This document shows, one piece after another, positions 1 to 11,829 of a stretch of DNA of 64,000 bases. This stretch comes from Gordius sp. MW1. Its lineage: Eukaryota > Nematomorpha > Gordioida > Gordea > Gordiidae. Under the pieces are notes generated by a model. It made no database searches and had not been told where the DNA came from. It saw only the letters and a program-made list of their open reading frames with translations. Location: positions 19,650,575-19,714,574 of the forward strand of contig OZ038533.1 of the NCBI GenBank assembly GCA_964036665.1. The letters run 5' to 3'. The position numbers were made by a program, and so were the translations under genes. The first letter of the stretch is position 1. Each line of letters begins with the position of its first letter.

Positions 1-1178
1 TGTTAGTAAATTCTTCCTGTCTTTGATTTAAATTACTAATTGTCCCCTATGGAATTTAGAGATTTTTATATAATTTATGGTACAATTAAGATTTTATTAT
101 ATAGCAGATTTAAATTAAATATAATATCCAAATAGTTAAGATTATTTTATACATTATTTTTTTGTTTAGATATCTAAAAAGCAGATTAAGATTAATTTTT
201 CCCAAATTTATTTGTAGTAAAGATGTTTAATATCATACAGAGCTATCCCAATATAGGTAGGCTGTGAAAATTTTGCCAAAATGTTCCAAATCTTGCGTAA
301 CTTTTTGATAGTCTAAAAAGGATGATTTATCTTTGTTCAGCTTTTCTAGTAAAGGCATAATTTCATCTTTAATAACCTTAAAATTTATTTGTATTATTAT
401 AATTATTTATATAAGTTTAGAGCAATTAATATTACTTTATGGATCTCTTCAAGTTTTGCATCTTTTTTCTCAATAACTTTAAGGGCAGCATTGCGCTTTG
501 AGTCATACAATTTTGTACCGACAGTTTCTTCAATCAACGATAAAATCTGGATAACATTATTAAATATGATTACAATCCATTCGATAAAATTGAATTTGTT
601 TAAATTTCTGAGGGAAATGTGTTTTACTTCTGGAGGCTTCATATTTAAAACTTTAGTAATCCTTCCTTGCATTATTAGAAAATGAGGATTATTGACATTT
701 AAATTCACGGATCTAAATAGATCATTAACTCTTGCATTAGTGGCATTATAACCATTAATGAGATACTTATGTTTACCACCTGCTATAATCTATTAAAATT
801 TATATAATTTATAAAAATTTGTCTACTTGTCTTGTGATTATAATTTCATCAGAATTTTCATAACCAATTGGGCTTTGACTTTTGCAGATATTATCAAAAA
901 TGACACAAACAGTAGCTTTAGTTATTCCAGATTGCGCATTTTTGTATATTAGCTCCTGGAGACTATTTACCCTCACCTAGAAGATTAAATCAACAACTCT
1001 AAACCTATACTTGAGATAAATTAGTAATTCCTAATACAAAACATATTGAATCTAAAATGTTTGATTTTCCGCTACCATTTAAGCCAGTTATTGCATTAAA
1101 TTGGGGATCAAAGTTTTTGATTTCAGTTCTTTGTGCATAGGACTTAAAACCATCAACTATTATATCTTTAATATGCAT
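1..1178 (-). CDS. SMC2: SMC2 condensin subunit, N-terminal exons (gene runs off the window)
   Basis: Condensin ATPase that shapes mitotic chromosomes in the nucleus. Exons read on the minus strand: 1011-1178 (ATG at 1178), 827-976, 628-789, 436-546, 239-376 and probably 1-46; all junctions are phase 0 with GT-AG introns of about 34-190 bp. The first exon begins [19 protein letters not shown] and holds the SMC Walker A loop GLNGSGKSN followed by ILDSICF. Later exons carry [20 protein letters not shown] and the start of the first coiled coil. Order and residues match SMC2 rather than SMC4. About 255 of roughly 1200 residues are visible. The last intron (47-238) is long enough to hide a small exon. 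No frame break is seen, so this looks like a working gene. Confidence 0.93.
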
Positions 1179-1212
1179 AAATTAATTTATGATAGCGCCT
1201 TTTTTTAAATTT

Positions 1213-3385
1213 CTATGTATGTATGTATTTTTTGCCCCGAAGACGCCCAAGAGCTTAGTAAGTGCAATTTAAGGTTGAGCCCCTTCTTACGCCAAATGGC
1301 GCATAAGGCCACGTTATTGCTAACGTGTGATTTTATTCCTGTAACAAATGTAAGTGTTATGAAGTGTAAATATGCATGATAATAAGTTAATGTACCTTAG
1401 GTGTGAGTTATGGTTGATACCTAAACATTAGATTATGGGTAGAAATAAGGCCGTATTAGTGGAGGCGAGAAATATGGGTTTCCGAGAAATTTTTCCATGG
1501 TTTTCTATCATGCATAATAGCTTGTAACGAGGTCCAATCTTTACCGAGGGTTTGCATGTCGCGGAATACTTTGTATAGCCAACTATTATTGCACGTGCGA
1601 CCCCTTATTAGAGGAGGACGCCAAAACAGGGAAGATAAACAATAATTAATTCCTTTCCTTCTTACCTGATGGGCTAAGAAGCCCCATTTTCTGGTTGAAA
1701 TTATATTCTTTATAGGAGGAATTTTGCATCGAACCCACAAGTTTTCGTTTGATATTATGTTAGGGTAGAAAATTCTACAAACTATCCGCAGCATTTTATT
1801 CACGTTGACTTGAAATTTTCTTAGGGTAGGTGCTTTTAAAGACCAGGATTCAAAACCGTATAACATAACTGGTAGGATCATTACTTTGAAAATCCTGAGT
1901 CGTGTAGGGAGCGTCAAGTGGCGGGATCTCCATATGGCGGAACAAGAGTGAAATTTTACAAGGGTGCGTTGTAATTTTGACTCCACATCTGCTCCGCCAT
2001 AGATGTCTGTTGTGAGGTCTACTCCTAGGTATCGAACTTTGTGGGACACATTAATAGGGTTGTTATTGATCAGTATCTCGTCCTCTGAGGAAACGTTTGG
2101 TGTTATCAATGCACATTTGTCGGCATTTATAGATAGTCCAGCTTGTTTTGCCTGATCAGAGAATCTGTCCACCATAGATTGGGCCTTCTTTGTAGAGGTT
2201 GCCACCAGACATAAGTCGTCGGCAAAGATGAGTGAGGATAGCATAGTCCCGTTTAACGTAATGCCATCGGAGGCAAATATTGACCTTTTCATTATCAGAT
2301 CCATCACTATAATAAAAAGAAGGGGAGACAATGGGCAGCCTTGTCTGACTTTCGTCGTCACGAGAATTGGGTCTGATAAATGATGAAGGTGAGAGACAAC
2401 TACCGTCATGTCTGCGTATATAAGAAAAATGATTCTGATTATCTTCTTTGGTATTCCCAATAGACATAAGGACTCCTATATATAGGTGCTGCGAAAGCTT
2501 TGGCTAAATCTAAGAATACAAGGACAAGTGGGGTTTTGCTAGTGTTGGAAATATCTATTATATTTCTTAGTGAGATAACATGTTCCCTGGTTGTGCGGCA
2601 CCTCCTGAACCCCGCTTGGTTGTATCTAAGGATATCATCTATCTGATTGTAGAGCCTATTGTATAATACTTTGATAAAGAGCTTTGATTCAAGGTTTTTA
2701 ATTGTCACTCCCCGATAGATGTTTGGATCAGAAGGGTCTCCTTTCTTGAATAATTTATTAAGGCGGCTTAACGACCAGGAGTTTGGTAATTCCTCATTTT
2801 CTCAGACTTTGTAAAAAAGTGGTATAGAAGATTTCCGGATAGGTGAGAGTCTGCTTTAAGTGCTTCGGCAGTCATCCCTAACGGATCTGCTGCTTTATGT
2901 GATTTCAGAGCTTTGATCGTGCTAACAATCTCGGAGATGGATGGGAAATGTATCAATCGGGAGCGGCGGAGGTCCTCTGAAGTTCTTGATAAATTCTTTA
3001 TAAATGTCCGATACAGGGACGGGTGAATGGGGGGATAGGATAGAACGGAAGTGGGCTTCCCAAGCTTTTGTCTGGTTTATAGAAACGTTAGAGCTGTTGT
3101 CTGATTTTATGTTATAATAGGTGCGCTTAGCTAATGTATTGTATTTAAGGGTATCAATAATTGTAAACAGGCGATGACTATAGTTCGAACGTGCAGCTGA
3201 TTCTGTTTCACTTGCTTTAGAATTGATGAATGTTATCTTGTCTTGTCGTATACTTGATTTGATACGCTTACTAAGGGCAGCCAGGCATGAGTGTTTGAAC
3301 GGAAGATCCTTTTTGCAATGAAATAAATTTGTCCTTGTTTTTAACAGATCCAGTGTCTTTTGGGAAAACCATTGTTTTATGTATC
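1213..3385 (-). mobile_element. Decayed, 5'-truncated non-LTR retrotransposon (LINE)
   Basis: The minus strand encodes reverse transcriptase in several frames. About 3374-2935 is an open linker region (WFSQKTLDLLKTRTN). Next come the fingers (KSHKAADPLGMTAEALK), a block at 2820-2439 with FKKGDPSDPNIYRG and VFLDLAKAF, and then 2460-1456 with RQGCPLSPLLF, the catalytic FADD box (LIFADDLCLVA) and a long C-terminal domain. Frame changes near 2935, 2800 and 2470, plus a small deletion after KAF, mean it is dead. The tail is a short run of TACA-type repeats at 1213-1232. No endonuclease is present, so the copy is 5'-truncated. The clade is uncertain; it differs from the RTE family found elsewhere in the window. 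Confidence 0.88.
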
Positions 3386-4362
3386 AAATAATAACGGTCA
3401 ATCAGTTACAAACTTTTCAATTTGTATATGTCAATTCACGCCCTACTTCGGGTCTTATGTCGACTTGAGTACTTGCTAATTAAGCATATTAATCTCATTT
3501 ATTTTTAATAAAATTTATCGTCATGACAATACAGGCTAATCACTCCTTCCACCAGTATATATATAAATATATCTAATTAGCAAATATCAACTCTCATCTT
3601 TTTAATTAATTTAACACATTTGCTCCTGTTTATTACTTTACTACTAAACAATCAAATTTATTGAAGACATTCTGCGCTAAGGCTTCCTTATTTACTCAAA
3701 CGTAGTTAAAGTAAATAAATAAAGGTTTTTGAAGTTAGTACTAGGTTGAGGTCACTGATAGAATTTGATTTGATAAGTTTTCCATGCTCATTAAATAATA
3801 TATGTTCCCGAAAAAATTAAAAGGTAGTAAACTTCAGCTGAATTTACACCTACTGTAAAAATAATTTAAGTATATTAACCGCTAAATTAAATTGTTATCA
3901 CATGACAATGCTACAAGCTTAATTTTAATATAAATAACAAGGTGAGGATGGAGCATCCACCCTCGCCTAAGCATCGTCTATTGAAAAGTTTAAAAATATC
4001 TTGCAAATTAATGATAATTGAAAGAAAAAATTTAGCCCAAACATATAATTTTTAAATTTTATAACTATATTGCACCCTTCCCATTTTAATTATGGAGATT
4101 ATACTTTTTCCTTTGTATAATTTATGTTTTATGATCATTAAATTATAGGCCTATACAAAATCTAAAGTGGCAACATGCCATCAGAGTTAACCTTAAATAA
4201 ATAACTCCATAAATATATCCTATAAAGATGAGTTAAAAAAGATTATTACAAAATCGAGGAATGGCATCTGAGTGAACCCTTATCGAAAAAACGTTATCTT
4301 AAAACAACCTAATTTCTCACGAAAAATATTTAACTATATTCCACTTTAATTCAATCAATGTT
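3386..4362. other. AT-rich intergenic stretch
   Basis: No supported exon was found. One imperfect GC-containing palindrome lies at about 3940-3975 (GGTGAGGATGG / CCACCCTCGCC), embedded in AT-rich sequence. Confidence 0.5.
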
Positions 4363-4720
4363 CTAATGCCACAGTTTCCCGACGTACTGACCATCACAAT
4401 CAACCCAACCAGGGGTCGTAGGCTCATTATCAAAAACCCTTGCCCCTGAAACCGAAGGTTGGCTAATTAACTGAGTCCATTGCCTTATTAACAACAACCA
4501 AGAATTTATGCATAGATGCTACCTTGAAACCGGGTGTTGCATGGCCAACAGCATTATTAATTGAACAATTGATTTTTTTTTATTATAAATCACATTTATA
4601 CGTATAATTTCTACAAAGCTTTTTATCGATAACGAATAACTAATTCTAACTTCCTCGTCTGCACATACTCGAACTTTAGTACTCCCTAAATTTTCATCTT
4701 TGACCCGTCCAATTGTTTTA
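4363..4720 (-). CDS. Unrecognised two-exon gene segment (3' end)
   Basis: Exon 4523-4720 and exon 4363-4462 are joined in phase 2 by a 60-bp GT-AG intron. They give about 98 codons without a stop, ending GWVDCDGQYVGKLWH then TAG. The first part includes GSTKVRVCADEEVRISY. The composition looks like folded protein, with two cysteines. No start codon belongs clearly to this frame, so it is probably the 3' end of a gene whose earlier exons lie towards 5.1 kb. An alternative open frame at 4686-4910 competes with the upstream part. The family is not recognised. Confidence 0.4.
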
Positions 4721-5930
4721 CTAAAGCATGACCTTTATTAATGTGTTTAAACGGCCATAACATTATAAAATTATTACTTATAAAACAATTGAGACCCCAG
4801 AATCTACATAAAAAATTTATTTGCTTACCTTCAATATTTAAATAAACCACCGGAGTTTGTGAAGAATTAAAAAAAATTAATATAAACCATATTAGAGCTG
4901 TCAGCGCCAATCAGCATCAATTAAAGTAACGCGGCCCAAGATTAAAAGAATTTTCCTGCGTGGCCCCGACACACTTATGGCCGAATATTAATAAAATTAC
5001 TTGAAGCCTTCGGCCCAAACATGTTCATAAAAATACGATAAGTGATCGCACCAAAATATAGAAAATAAATTTAAAGCGTTGACACCCACAATTCATTTAA
5101 AGTACATGAGGTCCTTCTTTCCTTTTCTTTTGTAAGCACTTCGAACGTCTAACGTCACGAATCCTGTTGGTCGGGATCGACAGTAGAGATCCTTTGCTCT
5201 ACGCGATGCATCTATGATGGTCCCTCGGATTGTTTTTGTTCGTCCTACCAACTTCGTTTGTCTTTCGAAGGTTTTCCTCGTGCTACCAATTTTATAAACG
5301 CAACTTCTCGTTTGCTTTATTTTAATAAGTCAAATTGTAAGTCAATATGAACCAGATAAAGTTTCTCGATATATATAAAAGTATGGAATGGACGATGGCC
5401 GTAAAGAAGCAGTGTTCGCGTAACCAATCGGTTAGAATGAGGGACGTCAACGGTTAACAAATAAGGTATTGAGTTAGGGCCGTTTGTTTCTTCGTGGACA
5501 ATCGCAGTTATTAGCAGAGAAGAAGAGGAGAATACGATTCCGTTTACGGCGAAAGGAAGGTATCGCTTTAAGGAACGTCTGGCTCTTGTTAGATAATTGC
5601 CGCTGGACCCACGTGTCTAAAATAAGGAATAAACATCTCCCCCCGCAGGACTATTCCTGAAAAGCAAACTAAATATCTCCTCCCGCAGGACTAAATAACA
5701 AATTAAATAACTGATCAGAAAATTAACTAACTGATTATATCATGGTAAAATTCTCGCTATTTAAATCTTGTCGATGCACTTCTCAATTTGCATGAGCCAT
5801 GAGGGATGCCGACCGTTCGACGTCTGCATCAAATTAGTGCACGTCTATTTACATAACAAAATACATTATCCTTTTATTCACACGCTTACATTAGCGTAGG
5901 CGCGTGAAAGTTAAGTTATCTAACGGCTAT
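4721..5930. other. GC-balanced region with ambiguous open frames
   Basis: Less AT-rich than its surroundings. The minus strand has a frame of about 75 codons (about 5093-5320) containing TGFVTLDVRSAY, which faintly recalls the motif-A region of LINE reverse transcriptases. A second minus-strand frame of about 110 codons (about 5335-5620) lacks an ATG. The plus strand has its own 65-codon cysteine-rich frame at about 5155-5350, and a TATATAAAAG box at about 5372 followed at once by an ATG. Two copies of CCCGCAGGACTA lie about 50 bp apart (5642 and 5683). A solo LTR or unrecognised exons are possible; nothing decides it. Confidence 0.3.
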
Positions 5931-5940
5931 AAAAAAATAG

Positions 5941-6085
5941 GCGTAACTGGGGGCTTCGCCCCCAGACCCCCTTGGGGGCTTCGCCCCCAAACCCCCTGTT
6001 GGGGGCTCTGCCCCCAAACCCCCATCTCCTGGGGGCTCCGCCCTTAGACCCCCGGAGAAGGGGGAGAAGGGAAGGGGGGGGGGAA
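5941..6085. repeat. GGGGGCTTCGCCCCC hairpin repeat cluster
   Basis: Four tandem GC-rich hairpins of the form GGGGGC-TTCG/TCTG/TCCG-CCCCC, separated by AGACCCCC or AAACCCCC, in otherwise AT-rich DNA. A G-rich purine run follows. Related single or double units occur at 18773-18832 and 49602-49645, each beside a GGCGTAACTGG-like or similar flank. The function is unknown. The C-TTCG-G-like loop would be very stable as RNA. Confidence 0.85.
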
Positions 6086-6109
6086 GGGAAGAGGGGACGA
6101 CTCATCTAT

Positions 6110-6985
6110 TCTACGTATAAATGTAGCATATTTGCTATGCAATTTATGAGCGAGAAAGGTGTGAAGGGGCGAGAATGCCTATAGGGGGTAGGATAATTGC
6201 TAGGGTTTCCCCCTTGACTACTCCTATGCTAGTTACACAACATAAAAATCTACTTTTTTGTAAAAAAAAATAAAATTCATTTAAATTTAAAACCTCAATT
6301 TTACTTGCCGTTTTATAACGTATGTTTTGCATGTGATAAAAATTTGAAGAAGAAAAAGATAGTATTTTTTTAATTTGGCAGAAGCTGGCTATGTAACAAG
6401 GGATTGTTTTGTAAAATGAAATGTGAACATTAAAATAATCAAATATACTTTAAAAATTCTATTATTAATTCAAAAATCCATCTTGTCGTAAAGAATGTTT
6501 CCAGTTATAACAACAATTATCCTCGTCTAGGTTAGGCTTTTTTAAGTGTATTACTAATTTTATATTAATTTATTTGCTAAAATATAAAAGGCAAGGAGGG
6601 GGTTATAAAAATAACCAGGCCAATTGATGAACCTTAAATTAAATTCTGGCTACTACTATGAATATAAAACTATTGGTATTCTCTTCCATATATAAATTTT
6701 TTCAATATCCATGTAAATATGATGACGTATTATGCATGTTTAATGTTATTACTACATACTAAACTCGGCATAAATAAATATACGCCCGAGAATGCCAATA
6801 CTGTGAAATAATCTTCATCTCCTCCACTCCCGCCCCGAGGAAGATAGGGGTAGGGGTTTAACCTTGGCATAGCGCCATTGAAAAAAAAATCAATATAAAA
6901 TGACGAAGGAATAATTTCCCCCTTTCCCCTTTTAATTGCTATATAATAATAATTCTAATATATTGATTATCTAGTTGTAATTTTC
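6110..6985. other. AT-rich stretch without a supported gene
   Basis: No splice-consistent coding sequence was found. At 6952-6976 it contains a 24-bp match (TAATTCTAATATATTGATTA, then TCTA) to the internal part of the MITEs at 61.3 and 62.5 kb, so a scrap of that family is present. Confidence 0.4.
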
Positions 6986-7061
6986 AATTATGACAACTGC
7001 AATTTCAAACCTAAATATTAGGTAATTATGACAACTGCAATTTCAAACCTAAATATTAGGT
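6986..7061. repeat. 38-bp direct tandem duplication
   Basis: Two identical adjacent copies (6986-7023, 7024-7061) beginning AATTATGACAACTGCAATTT. The perfect identity suggests a recent slippage or repair event. Confidence 0.95.
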
Positions 7062-7424
7062 TAATTTTAAGTGTTAGAAAATAGTTTCAATTAAAATAAC
7101 AACAGGCGAAAATTAGAAATAATAAAATTAATTAATCAACTTTTTAATAATAATAGAGAATTGGAAATAAAGATTTTAAAAAAATCACTTTGCCCCTCCC
7201 AGGTATTGACCTACGCTCAATCACGGCTTGAAAATTTTTTTCTTATTTTAATTGTTATTTTTAATTTTATCAAATTTTTGAAAATAAAATTTAAATATAT
7301 AAAAATGCGTTAGATATTAAAAAATATGACTTTTAAAAATAAGATGTAATAATAATTAGATTTATTAATAAGATATCTAAAATAAAATAGTATAGATATT
7401 CAAAAATGGTATAAGTCATTTTTT

Positions 7425-8310
7425 TCATTGGTCAGCAGCCAGGACACGGTAAAAGTGGATATAAATTTATAAGAGTCAAAACATCATTTTTTTAATTGGT
7501 CAGTACCAACAGATAGGAACAATCATAATAGGCGAAAAAAAAACGAAAAAATAAACTTGGATTCACATTTTGCCTAATGGTCATTTTTTCCATCGGTCAG
7601 CAGTTAACGGACGGCCAAAAAGTCTTATTATCAATGGTAGTAACAAGAACAATCATAATAGTCGAACGAAAAAATAAACATGGATCCACATTTTGGCCAA
7701 TGGTCATTTTTTTCCATTGGTCAGCACCCAACGGACGGCCAAAACGTCTTATTATCGATGGTAGTAACAGGAACAATCATAATAGGCGAAAAAAAAACGA
7801 AAAAATAAACTTGGATTCACATTTTGGCCAATGGTCATTTTTTCCATCGGCCAGCAGCCAACGGACGGCCAAAAAGTCTTATTATTAATGGTAGTAACAA
7901 GAACAATCATAATAGTCGAAAAAAAACGAAAAAATATACTTGAATTCACATTTTGGCCAATGGTCATTTTTTCCATCGGTCAGCAGCCAACGGACGGCCA
8001 AAAAGTCTTATTATCAATGGTAGTAACAAGAACAATCATAATAGTCGAAAAAAAACGAAAAAATAAACTTGGATTCACATTTAGGCCAATAGTCATTTTT
8101 TCCATTGGTCAGCAGCCAACGGACGGCCAAAAAGTCGTATTATCAATGGTAGTAACAAGAACAATCATAATAGGCGAAAAAAACGAAAAAATAAACTTGG
8201 ATTCACATTTTGGCCAATGGTCATTTTTTTCATTGGTCAGCACCCAACGGACGGCCAAAAAGTCATAATAGCAATGGTAGTAACAGGAACAATCATAATA
8301 GTCAAAAAAA
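7425..8310. repeat. Minisatellite, about 125-133 bp unit, six full copies
   Basis: Six full units start near 7565, 7694, 7826, 7957, 8083 and 8212, after two partial units at 7425 and 7485. Each begins TGGCCAATGGTCATTTTTT, then CCATTGGTCAGCA, CAACGGACGGCCAAAA, a GTAACAAGAACAATCATAAT block and a purine tract. CCAATGG and CCATTGG form a hairpin around the T run. Open frames through the array are repeat artefacts. Diverged units recur at 53.0-53.6 kb. Confidence 0.93.
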
Positions 8311-8520
8311 ACCCGGGATTCGAACCCAAAAACTGGTTAAATTAACAAAAATTAAAAGTAAACAAAACAAGACACTCGGTGCGTGACATCCACGTTCGGT
8401 GCGTGACATCCACGTTTGGTGCGCACGCCGAATAGGCGGACAAACAAAATGGAAAGTGAGCCCATAAATTGCATAGCAATTAATAACTAAACTCATTTGA
8501 ATAGGCACCAACTACCACAT
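8311..8520. repeat. Short duplications next to the minisatellite; tRNA-like B-box
   Basis: On the minus strand, GGGTTCGAATCCCGGG (8315-8331) looks like a tRNA T-arm/B-box, but no acceptor stem follows, so it is not a tRNA gene. CGGTGCGTGACATCCACGTT is repeated head to tail at 8376-8415. A segment ending CCCATAAATTGCATAGCAAT (8461-8480) recurs at 54301-54320, which is also near copies of the satellite unit. Confidence 0.55.
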
Positions 8521-8843
8521 AGTGTTAATTTATTAAAAAATAAAACGCTTGTTTTAGTTTTTAGAATAACGTCCTCACTAGATTTGCTTGATTTATGCTA
8601 TTTGATTTAAAAATAAAATTTTAAATGTATGTTTGTTCTGCTTGATCGATGAGCTGTTGACAATAATTGGTTAGAAATATTATTTCTTTGTTTAATTTGA
8701 TTTATTTGCAAATTGTATATAATAACAATACAATATTTACAAAAGGTATATATATTACATCATATCATGTAAAATATTGGAGTGTTAAATTTGTAGAATC
8801 AACAATATTCAATTAATTACTATTGCAAGTAACAATTATTGAA
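8521..8843. other. AT-rich stretch 3' of the metalloprotease gene
   Basis: Nothing coding was recognised. It would hold the 3' UTR of the minus-strand gene ending at 8844. Confidence 0.4.
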
Positions 8844-10945
8844 CTATGATAATTTTGATCGGGCAGTTTTAAGCAGACACGTGTATTTCTTAGAACTGGA
8901 ATAGAAATATATATTATGCAATGACCTGATTATACAAACATACTAAATTACAAAAATCTATTTTAAAATATCATGAATAGTGTTAATCATATAATTTAAT
9001 CAAAGACCTCTTTCATTAATTTTTAAGTGTATACATATTTGCTGTTGCGTTAAAGTAACTACAAAATAAAATAATTCGACTTAAAACATATTTAAAAGAA
9101 GCATGAACTGGTGATTACTTTAAGCCGTTGGATAATTGAAACCTAGTACATTCAGACCACTCATAAGTTCCATTTGGATGATCCATTGGTTGGGCTGGTG
9201 TCATCGCTCTGTCACCACAAATTTCACGGCTATCATGATGATAACCAAATCTACTCGCATAACATGGAAATGATATTTTAAATTTAGTCAACAAAGCTCT
9301 CTCTCTTTATAGCCTATGACGTTGCATATTTTAATTACGTTTTAACGATAAATAAATACATTTCAATCTTATAGTATCTGTTCATTAACTTTTGTTAAAT
9401 TAAATATGATTTTACGTGTGAGATATTTCGTGGGCTATTGGTTGAGGGCAACTTTCTAGTTTAAGTCTCACCACGGCTGCACTGTATCTTTTGTCACACA
9501 TAGTGCCTATGTATGCCATTGCTGTATATAAAAATGATTATGTAAAATTCAACTTTAAAGAAGTGTACCGTTTTTCCGCCATTTTGAAATGTGCACAATT
9601 AAGAATAGGTTACATAGATTAGAGGGCTTTTAGTTAATTAGAGCATTTCCATAACGTAATGAAAAAAAATATGGAACTAGTTATACATTAAAACATATTT
9701 TAAAACACATATCATAATATTTTTGAAATTTTAATCATAACTATATGAAAATTTAAAAGATTTTTGAGGTTTTAGGGAGTAATCGCCCTTCCCTCCCACC
9801 CCGTGGCTACGCCAATGCATTGAATATTTCAAATGTGTTTTAAAGTTATGAGGAAAATATAAAAGTTTATAGAAACTCAAAAATAATTCGTTTAATCGAT
9901 TTTAATTTCTTACCAACGTGCTTTGAATCAGCTATTCTCCTTTAAAAAAACAAAAATAAATAAATGATTTCAATATTCGCTCATAATAATATATCACATA
10001 AAATTCGAACAATAAAAAGCTTAAATTATAAAATAACTGAAAAATAAAATATTTCAAAAACAAAATTATAAGGGGTATTTTTGATTATATTTAAATAAAT
10101 AGTTACAAAGAAATTGCAAAATTATGTAGTATTTTGACATAAGAATTTATTTTAGTGATATTGGGATGGCACTTAGTATTTATGAATTATCTAACCTTGC
10201 TCAAATTTAAATCAACAAATAGGCTTAATAAAAATCAAATTATTTTCAAATCCATTATAAAATATAAAATAATTTCAAAATATTAATAAATAGTATTTTT
10301 AATGAAAATTAGCATACGTGGATAGCATGATCCCAATATCATATTTTTTCCGGGCAGAATGCTCACTAATATATTTCCCAAATTCAACTAAATTTCCTGC
10401 TACGTCATTCATCAATACTTTCTCAGCCTAAAAATATGTTATTTTAATTTGAACAAAAATTATTATTTACTGGATAAGGAAACACGCGAACTAATTTGAA
10501 AGCTAAATTAATATTGTCAGCTTTCAATAGTTCAAACACTGCAGATACCTGCAATTAAAAAGAAAGTGCGAGATTATTATAACCTTTAAGCGTGTATAAA
10601 AAATCAAATTTTATATTAATTATAAATAAATTTATATATTATTAAAATTTAAGAAAATTGAATTAAAATAAGTAACTCTTTGTCCTATATTCCAATAGAC
10701 AGATTTGTTGTAAAATTTGGAATCAAATTCATCATAAAAGATAGCTGCTTCTATAATGTGAGGATAATGGGTGACTTCTTTAATTTCCTTTTCATATCTC
10801 CTTTCCATTTGTTTAAATTTTCCTACTAATTTTGACGAATCCAAGCTTTTAGCTAGCAATAAAACTGAAAAATAAAATTTTTTAGTGTAAAGTGTAACAT
10901 AAACTTACTTGAAGATAGGATAAGAAGATGAAATAAAAAATTCAT
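8844..10945 (-). CDS. Small secreted zinc metalloprotease (reprolysin/ADAMTS-like, M12B)
   Basis: Eight exons: 10909-10945, 10677-10864, 10471-10548, 10318-10427, 9914-9939 (26-nt microexon), 9416-9521, 9119-9250 and 8844-8895. Every junction has GT and AG (one weak GTTACT donor after exon 2) and the phases agree, giving 242 codons and a TAG stop. The N-terminus MNFLFHLLILSSILLLA is a signal peptide. About 25 residues later the catalytic fold begins (IIEAAIFYDEFDSKFYN). The zinc site HEISHTFGYHHD matches HExxHxxGxxHD and is built across the exon 6/7 junction. AYIGTMCD before it and WSECTRFQL, TCLL after it are typical of ADAMTS-like catalytic domains. There is no cysteine-switch prodomain, disintegrin or TSP module, so it is a stand-alone catalytic domain. 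Substrates are unknown. Confidence 0.85.
9551..9670. repeat. Dispersed repeat inside a metalloprotease intron
   Basis: About 120 bp similar to 37703-37820, sharing GTGTACC, TTTTCCGCCATTTTGAAATG and a downstream GTAACGAAAA-type block. It sits in the intron between exons 5 and 6. A truncated MITE end (GTGGCTACGCCAATGCAT, about 9803-9820) follows in the same intron. Confidence 0.6.
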
Positions 10946-11242
10946 GATTTTAATAAAATGTAATAATATATCAAAGGGATTTAAAAAAAAATTAGTACAA
11001 AAAATTGTGATTAAAAATTTTCTTTCCTATACGGTTATATATAGAAAAATCTAAAAGGAGATGAATGAGTTATTACTTAAATATTGACTAAATATGAATT
11101 AAGGCCAAAATTTTGAGCCAAAAAAGAGATTTGCGGATCACTTAAATAAACTCAATAAGTAAATAGATAGCATTACAAGCAACTTAAGGATGTTATCAAA
11201 TAATATTTCATCTAAAACATCAAATTACATAATAGTAATAAT
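10946..11242. other. 5' flank of the metalloprotease gene
   Basis: AT-rich; no coding sequence seen. The promoter of the minus-strand gene should lie here, but no clear TATA box can be assigned. Confidence 0.4.
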
Positions 11243-11407
11243 CATGTGCGCAGCCCGGGGGTGGCAGGGAGGGGCGGCTGCCCCCTCTAAATTTAAAAAT
11301 TCTTCAAAATTTGATATAATTATGGCTAATAAGATTATAAAATTATTATTTTTCGCTCCCTAAGTCATTATTGCCCCCCTCTATATCTAATCCTGCCTAC
11401 GCCCATG
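11243..11407. mobile_element. CATGGGCGTAG-family MITE
   Basis: Palindromic element with ends CATGTGCGCAGCC and CCTGCCTACGCCCATG, and inner blocks CCCCCTCTAAATTTA and TCGCTCCCTAAGTCATTATTG. This family has about eight copies in the window. Confidence 0.75.
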
Positions 11408-11694
11408 TAAATAATTATTAATGATAATTTTAAAATTTAAAACCCGACGATTTTAAAATCAACAATACACAATCCAATTTTAATTTTAATTATATTTTTG
11501 AGATTTCTTAGCAAAAGTAGATATAAAGTCAATAAGAAAGTAAGATAAGCCAGAATATTTTAATTTAAAAAAATATCCCAAATATTATCCACAAATAGGT
11601 TTATAGTTTGACTTTCAAACTCCGACCTATATATGGAGACCTCTTACAAACAAGTTATCCCCACAATTCCAAGGTAAAAAGAATAAGGTGTTTG

Positions 11695-11829
11695 CATGGG
11701 CGTAGCCAGGATTGGATTTAGAGAGGGAGGGGCAAAATGATAATTTTTTATAAAATTTTATCCATGATTATATTAAATTTTGAAAAATTTTTGGATTTAG
11801 AGCAGCCACCCACTGGCTCTACGCCCATG
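11695..11829. mobile_element. CATGGGCGTAG-family MITE with 8-bp target duplication
   Basis: Begins CATGGGCGTAGCCAGGATTG and ends GGCTCTACGCCCATG. Flanks are GGTGTTTG on the left and GGTGCTTG on the right, a near-perfect 8-bp duplication as expected for hAT-type transposition. Confidence 0.8.

Noticed and set aside
5164-5700. Possible solo LTR (TG... start, TATA box, AATAAA, ...ACA end)
   Set aside because: No target duplication, no PBS or polypurine tract and no paired LTR; several frames are open on both strands, so no class can be assigned.
7577-8268. Long ORFs through the 7.5-8.3 kb array
   Set aside because: The frame is kept open by a tandem repeat; the peptide simply repeats IFSIGQQPTDGQKV units.
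8315-8331. tRNA gene suggested by GGGTTCGAATCCCGGG on the minus strand
   Set aside because: A T-arm-like sequence exists, but it is followed by a T run instead of an acceptor stem, and no D-arm or anticodon arm could be folded upstream.
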